Shown: positions 1-10,457, numbered from the stretch's first letter. The stretch is DNA of 64,000 bases from Hysterangium stoloniferum (GCA_015178975.1 WHVD01000002.1:1612001-1676000); one strand, 5' to 3'. Notes: generated from the sequence alone by a model not told the origin. Program-made: numbers and translations.

Positions 1-770
1 AGGCTTCACGCCAGAGGAGCTGGAGCAGATTATTGGACCTTTCCAAACATCACCCCTGGGGCTAATACCAAAACCGAATTCAAGTACTTACCGCTTAATA
101 CAAGACCTATTGTTCCCCCAAGGGGACCCAACTCACTCTTCCATAAACAGCCGCATAAACTCCAGCGACTTCCCAACAGAATGGGGCACCTTTGCAGATG
201 CCACGGCATTGATCCTCTCACTCCCAGAAGGTTCTGTAGCAGCTACTTTCGACATCTCAGCAGCATACCAAATGACGCAGTAAAACTGGGCCAGCAGAAC
301 ACCTGTTGCATCTACTGGAAGGGCCTGGTGTATGTCGACCACATGGTGGTATTCAGTTTGGCTTCGAGTGCTGGGGTATTCGGCAGCATAGCAGACATGC
401 TAATAGCATTATATCAGAGAGCCGGCTTTGGACACCTGCTCAAATGGGTAGACGATTTCCTGGCTGTGCACCTCCCAGGACAGACATGGACAGAGGACGA
501 TTTCATTGCCCTGATGGCACAGTTTGGTGTGCCATGGAGCCAAAGCAAAACAAGATCCTTTTCATCAGTCCAGAAATACATAGGTTTTTCTTGGAACCTG
601 GACACCAAAACAGTATCAGTGCCGAAGGAGAAGCTGGATGCAGTGCTGGACTTGATCAAATGCTGGGCAGCAGAAGATGCATGTGTCTCAAGGAGAGAAG
701 CGGACAGGCTGCATGGGAAATTAGTACACATCTCATCTATTTTTCCATGGATAAGGCCTTTCTTATGATC
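1..770 (+). pseudogene. DIRS-type reverse transcriptase (partial, frameshifted)
   Basis: Would copy the element's RNA into DNA. The RT motif A aspartate is visible in the segment FDISAAY (codon 251-253) and the catalytic pair in LKWVDDFLAV at about 440-470, with the downstream QKYIGFSWNLDTK segment at about 575-605 typical of DIRS-order RTs. Upstream of about 280 the coding frame differs from the frame that is open at 181-768: compared with the sister copy, one base is missing near 275-280, creating a frameshift and an in-frame stop. The N-terminus is outside the window. Inactive pseudogene. Confidence 0.8.
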
Positions 771-879
771 CATTGCCTCCTTTGCGAACAACTTCGATTC
801 ACGAAGAGCAGCATTCCCTCCAGGTGCAGCGGTCCAGGCCGATATATTGTGGATTCAGTATATAATCACCACCTACCAA

Positions 880-1330
880 ATGAATTGCCAATTGCATTGT
901 CAGAGGTAGTGGACATGGGATGGTGGGGAGATGCCAGCACGTCCTTCAGGTTAGGCATGGTGGTAGACAACCAGTGGGCAGCATGGAAGTGGGCACCTGG
1001 CTTCAGGGTTGGCCCATATTGCCAGTGCGACATTGGCTGAGCAGAAGCAGTCGCAGTCAAAATGGGTCTGCAGGTAGCATTACAACAGGATTGGATGTGT
1101 CAGTGGAACCCGGCACATTTGATATTTTTGGTGCGGTCAGACAACAGCAGTGTGGTCGCAGTTTTAAACAAAGGCCAATCGCACAGCAAGGAGACAAACA
1201 AGATCCTAAAAGAGATTTACAAATTGTTAGTCACAAACTGAATACAGTTAAAGGCAATATACATACCATCAAGGGACAATGTCGCAGATGCCCTCTCACG
1301 AGGACCTATCGGCAAATTCCTCAAAGGTTT
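880..1330 (+). pseudogene. RNase H domain of DIRS-order element 1
   Basis: Follows the RT. The WWGDAS segment near 920 and the SDNSSVVAVLNKG segment (as seen in the sister copy at about 28300) carry two of the acidic residues expected for the RNase H fold of DIRS/Ngaro elements, and IPSRDNVADALS marks its end near 1300. Several frame changes separate the pieces (frames switch near 1040), so it is not translatable as one domain. Confidence 0.7.
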
Positions 1331-1539
1331 TCTGAAGGCCAACACGCAGGCCAGAGTAGACATTCCTGGGCACCTAGTGCATCGGATCCAATCATTGTAG
1401 CACTGGTGTTGACATCAGCACCGTTTGCCCCTCCATTACAAATGCCAGCACCGAGCCAGTTGCAGGTAATTCCATTGGCACTCAGACCACCATGTAAGGC
1501 AGGTGAGAGACTGTTCAAATGGAAAGGGGTCAACATCCC

Positions 1540-2593
1540 ACCACCATCCACAATGCGACATCCAGTCTTACAGGCAATTGCATCCTTAGCCTCAGAAGCT
1601 TCACTTAAGGAGGCAAATGGTTATGGAGCCGGCCTGGGCAAATTTCACATCTTCTGCGATATTTTCTCTGTGGCCGAATCAGACAGGCTCCCAGCATCCT
1701 TCCCAGTCTTACACTCCTTTGTATTATGGGCAGCAGCAGACCCAGCATTTCTGGGAGAGGAGCTAGCTGCTGGGATGGCCATTGAAACAATATCAGTCAG
1801 TGTAATGTGAAAGTACCTGTCAGCAATTAGGGCCTGGCACATAGCCCAAGGTTGGCCACCACCGCTTTCAGATGATGAGCACACAAGAGTAGAATGGTCA
1901 CTGCAGGGGTTAGATAACCTACAAGGTAGTGCATGTAGACGGCCTCCAAGGCCCCCAGTGAAGTTGAGTATGCTATTCACATTAAAGACGTCCTTGAACC
2001 TAGAGGACCCCTTTGACGCCTGCATTTGGGCTGTATCAACGTGTGCCTTTTGGGGGCTGATGCATTTTGGAGAAGTCACTGTACCGTCTAGATTGTGTTT
2101 TGACACAGGAAAGCACCTGAAATGAAAGGATGCCCTGATTAGTCAGGACGACAATGAAAAATGCTACACACGCTTGGACTTACCTGCATCGAAAACAGCC
2201 AAAGCTGGTAGCATGCAGTCAGTATTCCTGACAGAGCAACAAGGAACATGCCCGATCGAAGCCCTGATCAACTTATTGAGAGTTGTGCCAGCAGGGCCAG
2301 ATGACCCACTGTTCTGCTGGTGAGACAACAAGGGTGATATCAGACCAGTAGTCAGAACAGCAGCACTCAAGTGGATAAATTCAATACTTACTCAAAAAGG
2401 ATGGGGAACATCCTTCAGCCACTCATTTCGTATTGGCGGTGCTTCCTTTTTCCTGGCACAGGGAGTTGATCCCGAAATAGTAAGGTTAGCAGGCAGATGG
2501 AAGTCACTAGCATATCAAATGTACATTAGGGCCTTCGAACAAATCACATCACATCATTTGAGGAATCTTTCAGCCAGAACAGTAGCTGCCTAG
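1540..2593 (+). pseudogene. Tyrosine recombinase of DIRS-order element 1 (catalytic Arg lost)
   Basis: Phage-integrase-like recombinase that would integrate the circular cDNA. Visible parts: N-terminal helical core with AIRAWHIAQGWPPPL at about 1830; Box I region GLMHFGEVTVP at 2055-2090, where the expected catalytic arginine (GxRxxE) is histidine; and the C-terminal block SHSFRIGGASFFLAQG (HxxR), GRWKS (W) and the candidate nucleophilic tyrosine in YQMYIR near 2518-2526, with stop TAG at 2591-2593. In-frame stops also occur near 2122 and 2321. In the sister copy the Box I arginine is intact (27379-27381), and the change is CGT to CAT, a CpG transition. Pseudogene. Confidence 0.82.
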
Positions 2594-2643
2594 GGTTGGG
2601 TGGGTGGTGTAGCCTCGCCACGTTTGTAGGCAGCCTTTGTGGG

Positions 2644-2736
2644 TGAGCGGCGAGTCTTCCCACACTTATGCGGAGAGCTAACACTCTCCCCCTACCCAAC
2701 TATACAGCTTTGCAGATATCAGTCTGAGTTGGACAA
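2644..2736 (+). repeat. DIRS element 1 repeat B1
   Basis: 93-bp segment starting TGAGCGGCGAGTC and ending GTTGGACAA. It is repeated almost exactly 392 bp downstream (B2, 3036-3128). B1 lies 50 bp after the recombinase stop codon, the position expected for B1 of a split direct repeat. Confidence 0.8.
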
Positions 2737-2812
2737 CACTGGATAGTGTCAAGTGTCACACGATCCCACACTTGCCGGGAAAGTGCGACACTCAACGTCC
2801 AGCTGAGCGAAT

Positions 2813-2905
2813 GGAGGACTCCCACACCTCCTTCTTCCTGATGATGACAATCGATTTACAGTCATTATAATTTTTCGCCCATCTTTATCTTTCTGAATTA
2901 GTGTA
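2813..2905 (+). repeat. DIRS element 1 repeat A2
   Basis: Segment from GGAGGACTCCCAC to TTAGTGTA that matches the 5' end (A1) of the sister DIRS element at 31226-31331 on the minus strand; about 20 bp present in the sister (around TTCCACATCATC) are missing here. Lies between B1 and B2 as expected for A2. Confidence 0.75.
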
Positions 2906-3035
2906 CCCACCCACCCTTGCCCTCATGCTGAGAACATTATTGATACAGTAAATAGCCAATTAATGGATCAAGAGTAATTGGATTCTCTTGGATTATTATT
3001 GCAAAGTTGTAGAAGCATGGGGATGCCCACCCTCC

Positions 3036-3128
3036 TGAGCAGCGAGTCTTCCCACACTTATGCGGAGAGCTAACACTCTCCCCCTACCCAACCATACAGC
3101 TTTGCAGATATCAGTCCAAGTTGGACAA
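3036..3128 (+). repeat. DIRS element 1 repeat B2 (3' terminus)
   Basis: Second copy of the 93-bp B segment; defines the 3' end of the element. The host-derived flank shared with other loci in this window (ATGGTGGGTCCATTAG) begins a few bases later, at about 3134. Confidence 0.8.
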
Positions 3129-3132
3129 GGCT

Positions 3133-3255
3133 GGATGGTGGGTCCATTAGATGCTGGAATGAGCCATCCAGCCTATGGGCTCCCTTTAAGGATGGCCCCC
3201 ACAACTACTACACTCATGACCTCATTAGATGCCAAGAACTTGTGAAAGACAAAGA
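3133..3255 (+). pseudogene. Relic of ZZ/EF-hand gene (upstream tandem copy), part 1
   Basis: Non-coding remnant joining two pieces of the host gene at 10458-15011: the start of its exon 14 (ATGAGCCATCC...TATGGGCTCC, compare 13365-13388) fused directly to its last exon (GGCCCCCACAACTA...CAAGAACTTGTGAAAGA, compare 14782-14840). About 1.4 kb between them is deleted. The same fusion occurs at 57218-57337 and, inverted, at 22184-22290, so it predates the duplications. It is interrupted at 3256 by an LTR-like element whose TSD AAAGA is 3251-3255. Confidence 0.75.
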
Positions 3256-3458
3256 TGTTAGAATTTGCGAGTTCATAATACACTTGACTCAGTTTGGGTA
3301 CAAAGAACATGTTGCAAATGTATGAAGTGTATAGTACAAGTACCTATGTAGTTTAAGTACCTACTACTGGTAATACCATACCTGGTTACCCATCAATCAC
3401 ATGCTACATTGTTTGCAAACCCAAAAAATCTAATACATTGAATGAGCAATGGTTGACT

Positions 3459-3793
3459 TGTTGAATTTTAGGCTCTTGCAGTCAGACCAATGGCTACCCA
3501 ACACCGTATACGGATACACCACCCCGTATATGGTTATACCAAGCCGCATTATCCCCTGCCTAATATACCACGACTCACTACCATCAACTACGTAATTTAG
3601 ATATTTTACTATTTAGCCTCGAACGTTTCGATACCCATACCTCAGTCGAATCACTATCTGTGTCGACTGAGGTACGTCACTACGAACTATTTCTCGTCTT
3701 CGTATTCTTATCTTGATGTACTGTAGCGTGTTTCTTACAGGTAGTAAATCTTAGTCGAATCACTATCTGTGTCGACTGAGCGTGTTTCTTACA
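3459..3793 (+). repeat. copia 5' LTR (335 bp, longer form)
   Basis: Starts TGTTGAATTT, ends TTTCTTACA. It differs from the 3' LTR by one extra 109-bp unit: the segment AGTCGAATCACTATCTGTG occurs at 3644 and again at 3753. Apart from that, five substitutions separate the LTRs, all at CpG dinucleotides. Confidence 0.93.
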
Positions 3794-3806
3794 GGTTATG
3801 GGCCCC
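3794..3806 (+). promoter_or_regulatory. copia primer-binding site (initiator tRNA-Met half type)
   Basis: GGTTATGGGCCCC immediately follows the 5' LTR. It is complementary to the anticodon stem-loop of eukaryotic initiator tRNA-Met (GGGCCCATAACC), the internal primer known for Drosophila copia and several fungal copia elements, rather than to a tRNA 3' end. Confidence 0.75.
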
Positions 3807-3942
3807 GACCAAAGCTGTTAATTAACCATCGAAATTGACCGACCAAACAAACTGACCCCGACATTGACCAACTGAACCTGACCCTGACCAACTAAACTTG
3901 ACCTCGACCAACTGAACCCCGACCCAACTGACTAAAACAAAT

Positions 3943-6900
3943 ATGGCGTCACACCAACCAGCACTATTTATGTTGCAACCTGAGGATCGCCTCGATGGAC
4001 ACAATTGGTTCGCATGGCACGACACTATCTGGTCTGCAGTGGGTGCACGAGGCGTCCGAGGGTATATGGATGGAACTATAAAGAAACCTTCCCAACTTGC
4101 CCCCAATACTACCCCTGTACCAATGACTTACTGGGGATCACACAATCCTTCACCCGAGGAATGGGAACAGCGCGACGCATATGCAAAGGCAATGATTGAT
4201 CTGAACGTCAAGAATCCTATCGGCAACGGCATTCAACCGTCCGATACTGCGAGTGAGGCCTGGTCAGCCCTGAAAGCGATACACAGTGCAACCTCCGATA
4301 TAGGTTTGCTTAATGCCGATAACGATTTGCGTACAATCAAGCATATTGACGGCGCGGACATCATATCCCATTTCACACGACTACGCGAAGGATGGGCAAA
4401 GGTCAACGTGCAAGGGGGAAAAATGGATGATTCTACTTTCCGCACAATTGTGATTGCGTCGATGCCTAAGGAGTGGGATCTAGTAATTGGAACTCTTTTC
4501 TCACTGAAGACCTCCAAAGAAGTAATATCAAACCTCACCTTATATGACAAAACAATCGCACGAAACAGGAAACCCACACCCCAAACTTCACAAGCTCTCG
4601 CGACTACTAAATCTGATCGGTCTAGTGATGTTTGCTCCAACCCCAACTGTAAACGCATAGGACACACGATTGAGAAGTGTTTCAAAGTCAGAGGGGGAAT
4701 GGAAGGTCAGTTTCCTGATTGGTGGAGAAAGAAGGGGACCGGTACTGGTGGAAGTCAAGCCGCGCAGCAACAAAAACCATCCAACGGTGTACCTACCAAA
4801 TCAACAGCTAACGTGTCGACGGCTAACGTGGCAGTCGTGCCCTCTACTCCCTTCACGCCTGGATCTGGAGAATTCTGCACCCTTATGACGCAGGTAGATC
4901 CAACGGTATCCACCAACAGCACTATTGTCACCTATGCTGACTCCACAGCGAGTGATCATTTTTTTATTGATATAAACGATTTTCAAACTTACAAGAATTA
5001 TAATGGGAAGGATGGGACTATGGCTAACAATGGTAGCACTTTTTCAATCTGCGGAAAGGGGACAGTTAGCAAGCGTTGCATATACGATGGACGCGTTATC
5101 AATCTCATATTTCAGGACGCACTTCATTGCCTGACCTTATCCCACAACCTCGTGTCCATCGGGAAACTTGACAACAGTGGATGTTATGCAATTTTTGGGG
5201 GCGGCGGCGTTACCTTTATCAACCCAGATGGTAGTCCATTTATGTATGGGAGGGGAGAAGGAACAATGTACAAGATCGACATCTTTCCCCCAGCTGGCCC
5301 CCTCCCAGATAGCATGCAATTATCACCGGAGATGGCAATACACCCAGCGGCCGTAGTCAAGATGACTGCACATGATTTTGCTGCCAAATCCCACAACTGA
5401 CCAACCGATATAGATACCTGGCATCGATGCCTTGGTCACGTTCGGTACGATACTGTACAACAAATGGCCAATCACAACGTCGTTTGTGGCATGCAGGTAA
5501 CCACCATGACCCCCCAACCAGGGACATGTGAGAGATGTATAATGGGGAAGCATACACGCTGCCCATTCTACATCAATGATGAGCGTGAAACAGCAATCGG
5601 GGAACGGACCTATGTTGACTTGTGGGGACCGTCCCGAGTCCAGTCCATCGGCAGGAGAAGTTACATGATGCCGTGTGTCGACAGGTACAGTGGTCACCCG
5701 GAAGTTTTCTTCTTGTCCAGTAAAGAAGCAAAAGGAACCTTAGCTGCATTGAAGCAATATACAGTGCTCACTGAACGTCAGACAGGGATGAAGGTGCGCA
5801 GGATACGTACCGACGAAGGCACCGAATTCTTCAATTCATTGTGGACCACTTACCTCAACGAACAAGGGATTATACACGAAACCACCACTGCGTACTCATC
5901 TTCGTCCAACGGCATTGTTGAGCGATGTCATCGCACCATCATCGAGCGAGTGCGCGTTTGCCTGTATGAGAATAAGTTACCTTCTGCGCTGTGGTGCGAA
6001 ATCGCAACAGCGATAGTATACGTGATGGATTTTATCCCTACTACCAGAAACCCCAACTCGACTCCTTTTGAGTTGTGGCATGGGAAGAAACCTGATATTT
6101 CTCACCTGCGTCCCCTCGGTTGTGTAGCTTATGCTAAAATCCCCGTCGAAACAGGAGAAGGGCTTAGTAAACTGGATCCACGGTCCATAAAAGGGGTGCA
6201 TATTGGATATTTCGGACGTGACGCTTATAGAATTTACGACCCAGAGACGCGTCGTATTTTTCGCTCGCGTGATGTCATCTTCGAGGAGGGTCGCAGTTGC
6301 AAGACACTGATGGAGATATCGGGCGATGAGGAAATACAGAATTTCGACCACGTTACACTCACCCCCACACCGGTTAACGAGAACACAGACGAACTGAGGA
6401 GCGGTTTGGCACCAGTACAAGACCACACTTCCGCAATTACCCCAACCAATATCTCAATCCCAACCGTCACTGAGTCTACCAGCGTGGAATCTGCACCACA
6501 TCGTTCCACACACGTATCTGTTCCAACACAGGCACTTAAGGAATCTCTCACCTCAGAGATGAACATACAGCAAGCCCAGTTGGCAGGGGAAGCGTGGGCT
6601 GATGACAGAGTACATAGTGCATTCCATACTGATGCCATGACAGTTCCAGACCCAACAAACATGTGGCTTCCCAAAACATACAGCGAGGCGATGATGCGTC
6701 CTGACATATGGGCCGGCCCTATCAACAAAGAGTTAGACGTCATGAGAAAACACGGGGTGTGGACAGTTATGGACTGTCCTGCTAATGCTAGACTGGTACA
6801 AATGCGTTGGACCTTTGCACACAAATACAACAGTAACGGTGAACTTATTGCCCGCAAGGCAAGGCTCGTTGCTAAAGGTTTTACCCAAATACCCGGTGTC

Positions 6901-8238
6901 GATTTTTTCGAAACATACGCCTCTGTCGTTCGGTATGAGTCACTGCGAATGAATTTGGCCATCGCAGCTGCCAAAAACATGGAGTCATGGCAGATTGACT
7001 ACGTCGCGGCATACCTCAATTCAGTTCCACAAGCTGTTACATACATCGAACTTCCTGAAGGCGCGAAGGAGGCAGGGAAGGTCGGGAGACTGGAAAGGAC
7101 TTTATATGGCACCATGGATGGTGCCAATAACTGGTGGGGAACTTTGGATAGAGAAATGGGTGAGTTGGGATATTACCGGTCAAAAGCCGACCCATCAGTG
7201 TGCTCCCGCCATGGAAATGGCAGCACCACAATAACATCCACATACACTGACGACACGACTGGAATCTCCTCATCCGAAGAAGAGGCACATAGAGCCAAGG
7301 AAGAATTAGGCTGGAAGTACGAGACCAAGGACATGGGGGATGCGAATTTAATCCTGGGAATCCGAATCGACCGTGACAGGAAACGTGGCACAATAAAGCT
7401 ATCACAATGCGCATACCTCGAACGAATTCTTGAGCGTTTCGGAATGACAGAGTCAAACCCTCGCGGCACACCACTACCCCCAGGCATTACGCTGAACAGG
7501 GAGCAGGGGCCCCAGACGACTGAAGACCGCGTCTTCATGGCTGATAAGCCATATCGAGAGTTACTGGGATCGATTATGTATGCACAAATTGCAACACGTC
7601 CAGACCTCTCGTACGCGGTCTCCACATTGAGCAAGTTTGCCTCAAACCCCGGGAAGGCTCACTGGAACGCATTGACCCACGTCTTACGATATATCAAAGG
7701 GTCACTCGATTATGGGATTACATATGGGGGTTCACTCCAGGATGTCAGGCCAGTCGGGTATGTCGACGCTGATTTCGCAGGGGACACTGACACACGCCGA
7801 TCCTGTTCTGGACATGTTTTTATTCAGGCAGGGGGACCTACTGCTTGGGGATCAAAATATCAGCCGACAGTTGCTCTATCAACAACAGAGTCAGAATATA
7901 TGGCACTCACCCAAGCCACGAAGCAGATATTGTGGATGTATGCCGCAATGGATGAAGTCGGTTTTCCACAGCCGAAGCCAGCAATTCTTTACAATGATAA
8001 TTCAGGCGCAGTTCTCTTAACCAAGAATACGAAACACAACGCACATGTTAAGCATATTGATATACGGTATCACTACATACGGGAACGGGTCGAGGAGGGG
8101 GACATCGAAGTCCGTCACGTCGCATCATCTGATAACCTCGCGGATATGTTCACGAAACCGTTGCCCAAATCAACGCTCATTCAGCAATGTATTACGCTGC
8201 GACTCTGCGAGAGTGCATCGAGCCAGGGGGAGTGTTGA
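3943..8238 (+). pseudogene. copia gag-pol polyprotein with one in-frame TGA
   Basis: One frame of 1432 codons from ATG 3943 to TGA 8236-8238 (the stop lies inside the 3' LTR), broken only by a TGA at 5398-5400. Gag carries a CCHC-like knuckle, CSNPNCKRIGHTIEKC, at residues about 231-246. Protease follows with the active-site-like TYADSTAS at about 330. After the stop come the GAG-pre-integrase segment DTWHRCLGH, the integrase zinc finger and D,D35E core (YVDLWG, RTDEGTEF, SNGIVERCHR), RT with QIDYVAAYL and YTDD, and RNase H with YVDADFAGD and TESEYMAL, ending DMFTKPLP. The lone stop is compatible with CGA to TGA at a CpG. Whether it is read through is unknown; otherwise the protein looks competent. 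Confidence 0.93.
8223..8232 (+). promoter_or_regulatory. copia polypurine tract
   Basis: CCAGGGGGAG directly precedes the 3' LTR at 8233 and overlaps the last codons of pol. It is the expected primer site for second-strand synthesis. Confidence 0.75.
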
Positions 8239-8458
8239 ATTTTAGGCTCTTGCAGTCGGACCAATGGCTACCCAACACTGTATACGGATACACCACCCCG
8301 TATACGGTTATACCAAGCCGCATTATCCCCTGCCTAATATACCACGACTCACTACCATCAACTACATAATTTAGATATTTTACTATTTAGCCTCGAACGT
8401 TTTGATACCCATACCTCAGTCGAATCACTATCTGTGTCGACTGAGCGTGTTTCTTACA
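8233..8458 (+). repeat. copia 3' LTR (226 bp, shorter form)
   Basis: TGTTGAATTT...TTTCTTACA. It lacks exactly one 109-bp repeat unit present in the 5' LTR; the remaining sequence differs from it at five CpG sites only. Followed by the TSD TGACT. Confidence 0.93.
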
Positions 8459-8532
8459 TGACTTGGATAAAATAATATCTTACTGATGACTAACCATCTC
8501 AGTGACTGGTTCCTAACAAAACTACTCTTAAT

Positions 8533-8611
8533 GGCCTGATAGCTCAGGGGTTAAGAGCACTAGACATGTAATCCAGATATAGTGGTTGCTGGTCAAATCC
8601 AGCTCAGGTCA
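8533..8611 (+). tRNA. tRNA-Thr-like sequence inside LTR-D (probably not functional)
   Basis: GGCCTGA pairs with TCAGGTC to form a full 7-bp acceptor stem; a D-arm with GCTC/GAGC and an A-box-like TAGCTCAGGGG, and a T-arm GCTGG/CCAGC follow. The anticodon loop reads CATGTAA, giving TGT (Thr) at 34-36, but position 33 is A instead of the invariant T, the anticodon stem has an A-C mismatch, and the variable loop is about 11 nt. This copy also lost one T from the B box (GGTCAAATCC). Best read as a tRNA-derived pol III-like module, not a working tRNA. Confidence 0.5.
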
Positions 8612-8642
8612 ATACTTTTCACCCTATTATGTAATTCTTACA

Positions 8643-8868
8643 AAATATTCCTCTATAGAAGGAGGACTGACAGGCCTTGAGAAGAGACTTAGCAACCATG
8701 AAAAGATTATTGATGAATGGTTGACCACTATGGAGACAAATTTTGAGAAGGGCCTGTCCAAGGTGAATGCCATGTTGAAGATGAACCTGGCATACCTACA
8801 TATAATGCAAACTGTGATGGGAACTTGGAGGTCCACCACCAAAACAAACCATGCATGGTTAACTTAAT
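8643..8868 (+). pseudogene. Relic of ZZ/EF-hand gene (upstream tandem copy), part 2
   Basis: Continues the last exon after LTR-D: ATTCCTCTATAGAAGGAGGACTGACAGGCC matches 14852-14880 of the intact gene and would encode the coiled coil EKRLSNHEKIIDEWLTTME. The match to the gene fades after about 8790. Expression is not expected. Confidence 0.7.
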
Positions 8869-8887
8869 CAGCTTTCACCAGGATAAC

Positions 8888-9020
8888 CCCCCAAAAAAAA
8901 AACCCAGGATCCCTAGTTGAGCCTTATTTTATACAAACTCCAAATCATCCATTAAATCCTTATGAAAATTAGTTAAGGATCTTTTGAGGATCCTAAAGTT
9001 CATTTAATTCTAAATCCTAC
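8888..9020 (+). repeat. Short dispersed repeat (GGATCC-rich, about 130 bp)
   Basis: AT-rich segment with CCAGGATCCCTAGTTGAGCC, TTATTTTATACAAACTCCA and AAGGATC motifs. Related copies lie at 59670-59795 (same strand), 32870-33050 (same strand) and 32433-32540 (opposite strand). Termini are not clear; could be a MITE or SINE-like family. Confidence 0.5.
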
Positions 9021-9024
9021 AATC

Positions 9025-9180
9025 ACATGCAATTGCCTCTATTAGAATCAAGTTCAATATTGAGATTGATACCCACTCGGGAAGTGGTATGAGTGGTGGG
9101 TTGCATGCACTTTGAACTGTGGCTGCTAACTGACTTTTACTTCACTTTTATTATTATTTGGTTGATAGAGATGCCAGAGT
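9025..9180 (+). pseudogene. Decayed proteasome alpha-5 relic
   Basis: ATGCAATTGCCTCTATTAGA..., GAGATTGATACCCA and GAGTGGTGGGTT match exon and donor sequence of the better preserved proteasome alpha-5 pseudogene at about 15552-15710, including its intron end TTGATAG. It lies downstream of the ZZ-gene relic, the same gene order as 10458-16060, so this is the alpha-5 member of an older tandem duplicate. Confidence 0.65.
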
Positions 9181-10457
9181 GAGAACATGTTGTTGGGGCC
9201 CAAGAATGAGGTTCCTAACACCTCTCAAACATTTGTGAATCATATTGAATCATCCTGAATAATTGTAACTTGTAGTGAATTGCATTGTGCCCTCTCAAAT
9301 ATTTGCAAAGTATATTAAATTGTACCGATTAATTGGGAATCACAGTGAATCTCACTGTATTCTCTCAAACATTTTGCAAATCATGCTGAAGAGGCCTGTG
9401 GTACCAGTTGAGTTTTAACATCAGGGATTTGGGAATGTCTACACCCATTTTGTAGAGTCCCTAGCCTCCCTAGACTCCCTATATCCATAGTAAGCTTTTA
9501 TACCGACTAGTAAATAAGGATCTCGCGAAAGTAGTGTGTCTAGCCGTGTCTAGCCGAGCTAGCTAGCTCTCCTAGATGGCTCTAGACAATATAGACAGCA
9601 TACTTACTGATATTCTCACTTTCCTGATTAATGACCTCGATATGGCGGAAGCATGATTTCATGGTACTTTTTACAACATCCCACCTGAGGGCTTCCCATA
9701 CTCCTAAAGAAGCCTATTTGCGACAAAGCGAGAACAATCTATCATCAACCGCTCTCGAATTAAAACAGATTAATTCAGTCTCTAGTTAAAGACCTGAGTT
9801 CTCTTGTGAGTCTTCGAGACCGATTTTAACACAATATGTCCTCTCATCAATCTCTAAAATTGCTAACAGGACGTGCCTAGGCTTCAGGTTGAATTTTTGT
9901 ACCTAGTTAAAGTATCAGTAAAGAATATCGGATCGGGCATCTTGAAGGCTCTTGCTATCCATGCTAATAGGAATAACCTGGATATACCATCTCTTAATGT
10001 CCGTTTCTTTTACCTTATGTTTACCGTACTTCCTGAGGCGCCTAAGTAAGTATGTGCCGTGCTTCTGATCCGATATTATCTGATATTATAGGATTCCACT
10101 GGTTCATGAGGATATTAAACGAGTTCCTATTCAATTCTATCAACTCTGTTTCCTTGACATTATGTGATGCACTTGCGGTTACACAACAGTGTAGATATTT
10201 CGGTGAGTAGCCAAAATATATGAAATTGACGCTTAATTCATTTTTTCAGTTAGGGGTTTGCATCTTGTTCCATCAGAGTCACAGACTCAAACAGAAGTGG
10301 GCGTATTAGGTTCGGCGTACTCCGGAAGTGATACTCTGGAACTATGTCCAGACATCCCTGCTCCGTGGGCGTCACTAGAGAATGCCTTATTAACCTAGTA
10401 CTGTAAATCTTTGTGTGCGCACGCACGCTTCCTAGGCCTAGAGGTGTCAGAACAACT
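9181..10457 (+). other. Upstream region of the ZZ/EF-hand gene, no assigned gene
   Basis: Non-coding as far as I can tell. It is shared with 59960-62275, where a TRIM splits it. A short potential coding piece (ATG at 9577, MALDNIDSILTDILTFLI..., closed by TGA after 26 codons) and an exon-like piece at about 9940-10160 (AIHANRNNLDIPSLN...) with a GTAAGT donor and TATAG acceptor may be remains of another host gene; a more decayed version of the first piece is at 32620-32690. No function can be given. Confidence 0.4.

Larger units (their letters stand above)
1..3128 (+). mobile_element. DIRS-order (Ngaro-type) retroelement 1, 5' end outside window
   Basis: Tyrosine-recombinase retrotransposon on the plus strand. 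Reading order is reverse transcriptase, RNase H, tyrosine recombinase, then a terminal block in which a 93-bp segment occurs twice (2644-2736 and 3036-3128) around a segment that matches the 5' end of the sister element at 31226-31331. That is the A1-ORFs-B1-A2-B2 split direct repeat arrangement of Ngaro-type elements; A1 and gag lie before base 1. No LTR or integrase is present, as expected for the order. All reading frames are broken, so the copy is dead. Its sister element (22306-31331, minus strand) is closely similar. Confidence 0.85.
3459..8458 (+). mobile_element. Ty1/copia LTR retrotransposon, nearly intact
   Basis: 5.0-kb element with LTRs at 3459-3793 and 8233-8458, a perfect 5-bp target duplication TGACT (3454-3458 and 8459-8463), a tRNA-type PBS right after the 5' LTR, a gag-pol frame and a polypurine tract abutting the 3' LTR. 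The empty site (...GGTTGACTTGGATAA...) is preserved in sister copies at about 59231-59247 and, inverted, at about 21970-21985, proving a late insertion into LTR-D. Domain order gag, protease, integrase, RT, RNase H places it in Ty1/copia. Only one in-frame stop interrupts coding. Confidence 0.95.
3256..8642 (+). mobile_element. LTR-D, 382-bp solo LTR-like insertion (split by the copia element)
   Basis: Two halves, 3256-3458 and 8464-8642, form one 382-bp unit that starts TGTTAGAATT and ends AATTCTTACA, flanked by the 5-bp duplication AAAGA (3251-3255; mutated to AAATA at 8643-8647). TG...CA ends and a 5-bp TSD indicate a solo LTR. Uninterrupted copies are at 21796-22178 (minus) and 59036-59421, all at the same site in the ZZ-gene relic. 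The 3' half contains a tRNA-like fold (8533-8611). I do not recognise the parent family. Confidence 0.7.

Noticed and set aside
8533..8611. Functional tRNA-Thr gene
   Set aside because: A33 in place of T33, anticodon-stem mismatch, 11-nt variable loop, a base lost from the B box, and location inside a repeated LTR-like element.
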